A stretch of 64,000 bases of DNA, taken from Athripsodes cinereus. Taxonomy: Eukaryota; Arthropoda; Insecta; Trichoptera; Leptoceridae. The translations under genes and the position numbers were made by a program. Positions 58,272 through 64,000 of the stretch are shown piece after piece. The first letter of the stretch is position 1, and each line of letters begins with the position of its first letter. The notes beneath the pieces were generated by a model, which did not search any database, was not told the DNA's origin, and worked only from the letters and a program-made list of their open reading frames with translations. The stretch covers positions 19,817,237 through 19,881,236 of the forward strand of contig OX388307.1 of NCBI GenBank assembly GCA_947579605.1. Reading direction: 5' to 3'.

Positions 58272-58988
58272 ATGTTGATTGACTGTGCAGTTTATAAAAA
58301 TATTCACGAGAAACAAGAACGCCATTTGAATTCTGAAGGTAGGAGATATTGTTTTATAATTATAATATTTATGTAACTACAAAAATTAAAGAAATTGATA
58401 CCACCAGCTAGCTGGCAAATGATATTGGTAAAATTAGGTTAAAATATTGACGAATCTATGCCAAATTTGTTGTAATAATCAGATAAATTGCATTTTTGAA
58501 ATGGCTTGGCATTTAGTATCATTGTTCCAATATGGCCCCACTCGTTTAATGGACCTTAAATGGTTGTCAAACTGTGCGGCAGTATCTGATATAATTATGT
58601 ACGTAAATTAATTTTCTTTGAGTAAAAATATTTTTTAATATTTGGTATTTTGATGTTTTTAGATATATGCAATCTTGCAGACAAGACATGCACTGTGAAG
58701 GAAGTAGACACTTTTATCCAAAATAGTGTTATTAAACATACCCAACAAAGGTTGAAAATAAAGGCGTAAGTATTATTCATTACACATATACCTATAAGAA
58801 ATGGAAGTTCTTGTGTTTTTTCTTGTGTGTACTGCTTTATTTAATTTGTTATACCTATGAATGATGATGTGCAAGAAGATAAAACAAATAAATAAATAAA
58901 ATTATTTGCAAAGAAAAAAGAGTTATTAAATGAATAATATTTTCTATTTATTTTCAGATTAAAACAAATAAGAAAATTGGGACAGTAA
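58272..58988 (+). CDS. Candidate small spliced gene (66 residues, three exons)
   Basis: Coding exons 58272-58338, 58663-58765 and 58958-58988 join in phase (67 + 103 + 31 = 201 bp). Donors are GAAG/GTAGGAG and AAGGC/GTAAGT. Acceptors are GTTTTTAG and TTATTTTCAG. The product starts MLIDCAVYKNIHEKQE, has a Cys/Asp/Val-rich middle (CTVKEVDTFIQNSV), and ends in a basic stretch with Lys and Arg (KALKQIRKLGQ). An in-frame stop lies just upstream of the ATG. No signal peptide or membrane segment was seen, and I do not recognise the family. Four splice signals with consistent phase make it better than chance, but transcript evidence is lacking. Confidence 0.48.
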
Positions 58989-59355
58989 GAAGATATGCAA
59001 ATTGAAATGGAAATGACCAATTGATTTAATTAAAACCATTTTTTGAAGACACCATTAGATCATGAAGTGAAATTTGACCAATTTTTACAATATCTTGCAT
59101 CTAATTAGACCAGTCTACCTGCAGGAATTTGCAACAGAAATTACATAATTTATTTCAAAATCATTCTTGTTTATGTACATTAAATTGTTTTACATATGTA
59201 TGTGTATGTTTTTTTTAATATACTTTCCATTCCATACCGATGTTGGAGTAAGAGTAAAAAAGATGGTAAATATTTAAAAAAAAAATATACATAATTCACA
59301 TTGTTGATAAAACAGGTATGAATATTATATCATTTTTATCACTCATAGAAATGAG

Positions 59356-59538
59356 TTAACACTTAACTCTATTAAGATCGAACATTTTAATTTCATCTTG
59401 TTCATACCCCTTCTGTGCAATGTTGAGCAACACTGGTATTGTTTTGACAACTGTCAACTTATTATACGACCAAGACCTTGAGATAACTTTTTCTATAACC
59501 GCTACTTCTTTGGGTACACTAAGTGTACTAAACATCAT
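59356..59538 (-). CDS. Candidate 60-residue ORF, unknown
   Basis: Single frame MMFSTLSVPKEVAVIEK … VVKTIPVLLNIAQKG … FDLNRVKC with TAA at 59356-59358. Composition is protein-like (Val, Ile, Lys and Glu balanced). It converges on the small gene ending at 58988. It might be one exon of a longer gene, as a possible donor (AAGGG/GTATGA) lies inside. I do not recognise it. Confidence 0.33.
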   Translation of the reverse strand: MMFSTLSVPKEVAVIEKVISRSWSYNKLTVVKTIPVLLNIAQKGYEQDEIKMFDLNRVKC

Positions 59539-59789
59539 TCAGTGGCAATTTGGGTCCGACGCGTAGACATTATTCCTTTACATTGTGTTCTTAACATCAC
59601 GCATTCTCAAATTAGTTGCAGTGCGTGGATATTGAGTGTACATTTTGTCATATAACCTTACACTATAGCGTTTAGAACACGGCGGGTGAACATCGTATGT
59701 ACAATATGTGTATGGATTATTTTGTGGCTGATATTTTAGTCACGGCGACCGTATTTGGTTGTATGGGCGGTTATTTTTAAAGAAGAATA

Positions 59790-60470
59790 TTTACTCGAAT
59801 CATTAAGTATCTGGTACTTTTACCGAATATCCGATAGGTACTTTAACTACGGATTTGTGGACCTCCACTTACGACTCGTGAACCATCCCCATTTTTTAGT
59901 CACGCCAACGTAGACCCCCGTCGAGTTTCTGTGGACCCCTGGGGGTCCACCTGGACCACTTTGGGAATCACTGGTATAGTGTAAAAAATAAAATTCATTT
60001 ACTTATGTTGAACAATATACTTAACTCAAATTTGTTTATTATCTGCTGTAGCTACGTAATATATGTAGATACTAATTTATTTTTTAGGTAGATATGTACT
60101 TACCTATTCATTTTAAATTTACAAAAAATCTTATCCATGATTTTTTCAAAATTGAAATTTCAGAACCACAGATGTTAAATTGTATGGATAACGATTCTAA
60201 TTTGAAAATGTATACAAAAATTATTCTATAAATAAGTTAATCTATAAAAAAACATCGTCGTTGATTTTGTATGATTCGCCATATTGCATTATTTATTGAA
60301 ATTCAAAATGTATGGCGCAAATAATTTTCATTGTAATTTTTCTTCCAGTGAATTTGTAAGATATTTCAATAGTCTATCGGCTATTCCGGACGTAGAAGAA
60401 TCCAACAAATCAGAGATCATTCAAATCGGTACAGCCATTCTTGAGTTATAAATGGTGTAACACACACGAC
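59790..60470 (-). repeat. Dispersed repeat, inverse copy of 46260-46900
   Basis: Minus-strand sequence reads CAGTGATTCCCAAAGTGGTCC…, GTCGTAAGTGGAGGTCCAC, and continues on the plus side past ATTCATTTACTTATGTTGAAC into ATCGTTATCC-type sequence. It ends near ACACACGACTTTC followed by an A/T-rich tail. Confidence 0.7.
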
Positions 60471-60512
60471 TTTCTTTTATATATTAGATTTTTATTTTAT
60501 TTTTTACCTTAG

Positions 60513-60590
60513 AAACCTCAGGTAAGGCCTTGCTTTTCGGATTCTATGAAAGACACACCGCTGCTATAAGTTTTGGATATATGTTATGAT
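60513..60590. mobile_element. Short dispersed repeat
   Basis: ACCTCAGGTAAGGCCTTGCTTT…GACACACCGCTGCTATAAG recurs at 63766-63825 as ACCTCAGGTAAGGCCTGGCTTT…GACACGTTACTGCTGTAGG. Confidence 0.6.
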
Positions 60591-60782
60591 TGTACCTATA
60601 TAATATTAATTTGCACATTAGTGTATTTGGTATTCCACTTGTTTTTCTGGTTTACTATTCACATTCATTTATTCTTTCGGTTTACTATAGTTTCCACTAT
60701 ATATGTACATAGTGTATTTATAAATTGCCTGAAGGCTTAAAAACTCAGGAATTGACACAAATTAAATATAATAAATTGGATT

Positions 60783-60905
60783 AGTTGGAAGAAATCACGC
60801 CTTTGTGATAAACTCGCCCTCTGTATAGATTGTATTTAATTTGAACATATACCTTCTATGAAATTGTTTGTAGTCAATGTACAGTAAAGAATGTATAAAT
60901 AAATA
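60783..60905 (+). mobile_element. LINE 3' end
   Basis: TTAGTTGGAAGAAATCACGCC, GATAAACTCGCCCTCTGTA, GTCAATGTACAGTAAAGAATG and an AAATAAATAAA tail, as at 31629. Confidence 0.65.
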
Positions 60906-61156
60906 AAATTTAGAAGCAAAGCCATAACAATCCTAGAACAGTAAAACTAAGAAATCAGCACATTTATGTTTCTACTTGAAGTATTTTTGCTTTTGAATCA
61001 ATTTTTACAAGTGATTTACTCGAAGATAAATATGGATTGATATGATTTTGCTTTTATATCCATCATTTTTTCTATTTTTGTCTGTTACAAAATGTATGAA
61101 ATAAACTAGTTACTTACGTATATTTTTTTACTGTTTTGATCATACTAAAATATTTA

Positions 61157-62249
61157 CAAAGCTGGTCTGAAAAATTTACAACCTCAATGTGAAGATGGCA
61201 ATACTCATCAATTAAAGTTTGGAAATATGGCTGCGCTTCTTTTGACAGGTACTCACTAAAATTTCAGCCATTTTGTACGGCAGTTGTTGTTTGACAATTG
61301 ATTTGTTTGTTTCTGTGAAAATTAAATAATTTGAGCATTGAGCTCTCATTAAATTTTTGTAATACGCCTGTGCAAATTAAAAATTAGTTGAAAGTTGCGT
61401 ATGGTGATTCTGCAACATTGTCACCACTGTCAAATTATAATTCGTCGGTGGATCTATGAAAGCTCTTATGTGTCAATTTTTTTCGAAAATAAGATATTGG
61501 TACCAAATTGTTCGACCCGACGAGACGAATCGTTTGATGTCAAATATATATATGCCAAATTTTGTGCATTTCAATTTAAATGAGCCCGTACCAGCTTGGG
61601 AGACAGATGTTTGTGATGGTGACTTTTTTTGGGATATTGAAGAGAGACCCACCTCACACCCGGATATCTCAGGAGTAGTTAACTCCTATTTATCGGTACA
61701 TTCAAACCTAAATTTTCCTCACGGGTGGGCCACTCGGGAGGCCTGAAGAGCTGGCCGCCCAAAACTGCCGTCATGGGGATCTTTTATATATTTTTTAGGA
61801 TAGTTATGGAGTTATCTTTATCGATTTCTTCAAATTAGAAACAGCATTACAGGAGCAGATTACGTAACATTAATGACAGAAATTTACAATTTTTTTTTAC
61901 CAAGACAATGCCCTGTCTCACTCCTTAGAGATTGGCACGGTAATTGTCCATGATATACTTTTTGACGACCCTTCTTGCTCACCAGATCTAGCCTTAAGCG
62001 ACTTCTTTTTATTCTCTAACCTAAAAATTTTACTTGGGAGGACAAAGATTTTAGCCAAATAAGAAGATGATTACTTTCGTAAACAATTATTTTGCGGAGA
62101 AAGACACTGTGTAGTATTTAGATGGTTAAAGAGATGGGAGTATTGCTAGCAGAAGTATGTAGACCTACAAGGAGACTATTTTAAAAATAAATAAAAAGAA
62201 AAAATCTATTGTATCTTTGTTAGGTGGGAAACTTTTCAGATCACCCTCG
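61157..62249 (+). mobile_element. Decayed mariner-like element
   Basis: Imperfect inverted ends (CAAAGCTGGTCTGAAAAATTT; from the right CGAGGGTGATCTGAAAAGTTT). Plus-strand frames keep CSPDLALSDFFLFSNLK and YVDLQGDYF, which match the third catalytic region and the C-terminus of mariner transposases, broken by stops. 61500-61740 is hard to align and may be foreign. Confidence 0.75.
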
Positions 62250-62417
62250 CATATACACAGACACAAAATTGTTTTACTTTTTATGTCCTTATTTATTGTT
62301 TTAGATTAAAATTGATGTAATATTTCTAAAATATATTCTGTATTAACCGTTTCATTACCAATAACGGCATATCACATTGCGAATTTCCTTACCGTGCATT
62401 ATCAATCCCGTCATTTG

Positions 62418-62486
62418 AGCGCCCTTGAGGTGGATTTTTTTTCACAAAACGGCGCTTTACAAATCATCCAAATAATAATAATAATA
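62418..62486. mobile_element. Short repeat with AAT tail
   Basis: GCGCCCTTGAGGTGGAT…CACAAAACGGCGCTTTACAAA followed by (AAT)n; same family as 22081-22165. Confidence 0.65.
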
Positions 62487-62730
62487 TCACGTTTTCCATT
62501 TTTGACTACTCCCAGAGTCACGTTTATTATGGGATAGTGGTGACTCATAAGTGTCTAATTTGTTTGCGATACGATAGCCTAAGGATTAATGAGTTCACTT
62601 GATCCTATGGAATGTCTCTGGTGAGTAGATTTGTATTATTAAAATTAGTTTAAAACTAGAAAAAATGGTTCATTTAAATCACGCGGTATTGAGGGCACAA
62701 TCGTATTTGACATGGACGGTAATCAAAAGG

Positions 62731-62945
62731 TTAAATAAATCAAATTTGTGTTAATTTTGTAATGATGTAATATTTCTAAAATATATTCTGTATTAAATAA
62801 ATCAAATTTGTGTTAATTTTGAAATGATGTAATATTTCTAAAATTTATTCTGTATTAAATAAATCAAATTTGTGTTAATTTTGTAATAATGTAATATTTC
62901 TAAAATATATTCTGTATTAAATAAATCAAATTTGTGTTAATTTTG
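62731..62945. repeat. 62-bp tandem repeat, about 3.5 copies
   Basis: Units start at 62731, 62793, 62855 and 62917 with TTAAATAAATCAAATTTGTG and continue TAATATTTCTAAAATATATTC. An isolated partial unit is at about 62317-62346, 400 bp upstream. Confidence 0.92.
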
Positions 62946-64000
62946 TTAGGCATTGTATTTAGGTTCATCAAATTGTATCTCTGATAGAAATATAATAATT
63001 TTTTTGAAATTCTTAATTTGTTTTACTTGAGTTCCAGAGTTCTGTGTTGTAAGAATATTTGACATATTGTAAGAAAACTTTTACAGAGTGAAATTATTAT
63101 CTTGTACATCAAAGGGGTTTATAAAAATTTGTTAGTCATTCCTGCTAGATGCTATTTTTATTTATTGTGAGGTTGTTTGACAACAATTTTTAAATTATAT
63201 CCTAATTGTGCCTCTGTAGGTTCAAGATAAAAATAAAAGGTTGACTGGATTGCTTTCTATTCTGACTTCGTTAATTTCTCAGTAATATCCTTTCTCACAA
63301 TATTTATTTTGAATTCAAAGTAACTGAATTCTTAATAAATATTGTATCAGGATATAGAACAATCAATATAATCCTGTTTCTCACGTAAATTAAGTATTTA
63401 CTATAAATATTTAATAAATTAACCCTATGGAGATATACTTAGAGAGAAGATCTGGAGTTACTATTGTTAATGGTAAGTTCGAGGTAGTCACAGGCAGGGC
63501 ATTTTGCTACATTTAAGTATTAAGAATGTACACCCTGACCCCCACGATCAAGTGTAGGTATGCCACAGCTAATTGACCATTACAATCAATGTATGCTGTT
63601 CGGAGCTAAGAAATCATGTACAATTGCAAAATATTTTTTTAAATCTGGCCAACAAAATCGAGTGCGTCAGGGTGTAAAGGGATAGAGAATGATCTTCTGT
63701 ATGATGTTTTTTTATGATGGATTGTTAGCTGCGCGTAATTTTATAAATTTATGTTTATTTTGGAGACCTCAGGTAAGGCCTGGCTTTTTGGCTTGTATAT
63801 AAGACACGTTACTGCTGTAGGTAGATACATATTATTAAGTACCCATAACCACTGCACCAACGAGGTCAGTCTGTGAGTACATATTTGTAAATGGAGAAAT
63901 GCAATAACTCAATTATTACCTACCTATAGACAGTAGGTATACATCTATATCCATATGAAATAGACAGGTACCTAGGTATGTATGTATATAGGCATAATGT
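62946..64000. other. AT-rich DNA to the window end
   Basis: No gene was supported. The second copy of the ACCTCAGGTAAGGCC repeat is at 63766-63825, and GTAGGTA-type words are frequent near the end. Confidence 0.4.

Overview
The window is nuclear DNA of an insect, most likely a moth or butterfly. It is AT-rich, intron-bearing and packed with transposons, and GTAGGTA/TACCTAC words common in lepidopteran genomes recur throughout. The acidic C-terminus of the RpL22 protein (…SDNEDNEE) also looks lepidopteran to me. The order is inferred, not proven. No bacterial operon, rRNA, CRISPR array or genuine tRNA gene was seen.

Two host genes are secure, both on the minus strand. Agps (alkyldihydroxyacetonephosphate synthase, the ether-lipid enzyme of peroxisomes) has five coding exons between 41884 and 6398. 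They join in phase into 626 codons and end in Ser-Lys-Leu, a canonical PTS1 signal. RpL22 has two coding exons (49185-48912 and 48225-48062) giving 145 codons. Three weaker candidates are a possible terminal exon at 316-465 (-), a three-exon small gene at 58272-58988 (+), and a 60-codon ORF at 59356-59538 (-) that converges on it.

The long Agps introns act as a transposon sink. Intron 2 (about 20.6 kb) holds a pair of pogo/Tigger-like elements inserted in a LINE 3' end, several foldback MITEs, a hAT MITE with a perfect 8-bp target duplication, and a nested stack. In the stack a palindromic MITE is split by a complete Copia element (22545-29734, one open 1348-codon gag-pol frame, identical-length 164-bp LTRs). 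The Copia leader is split by a LINE, and that LINE is split by a solo-LTR-like insert and by a small element with a TAG-repeat tail. Intron 1 holds tRNA-derived SINEs, one of them split by a 5'-truncated LINE, plus a 62-bp satellite and more MITEs.

From 43.4 kb on there are a decayed mariner, a family that joins DNA-transposon-like ends to a piece of LINE reverse transcriptase (two copies, same junction), RpL22, and then the most unusual element. At 50589-57751 two apparently identical direct repeats of at least 1.9 kb (LTRs) flank a GC-richer interior. Where reverse transcriptase, protease and integrase would be expected, the interior carries a long unfamiliar frame with two sets of in-frame amino-acid repeats and one internal TAG. 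The right LTR runs into an assembly gap (57752-57951). The remainder holds the small candidate genes, another decayed mariner, LINE ends and a 62-bp tandem repeat.
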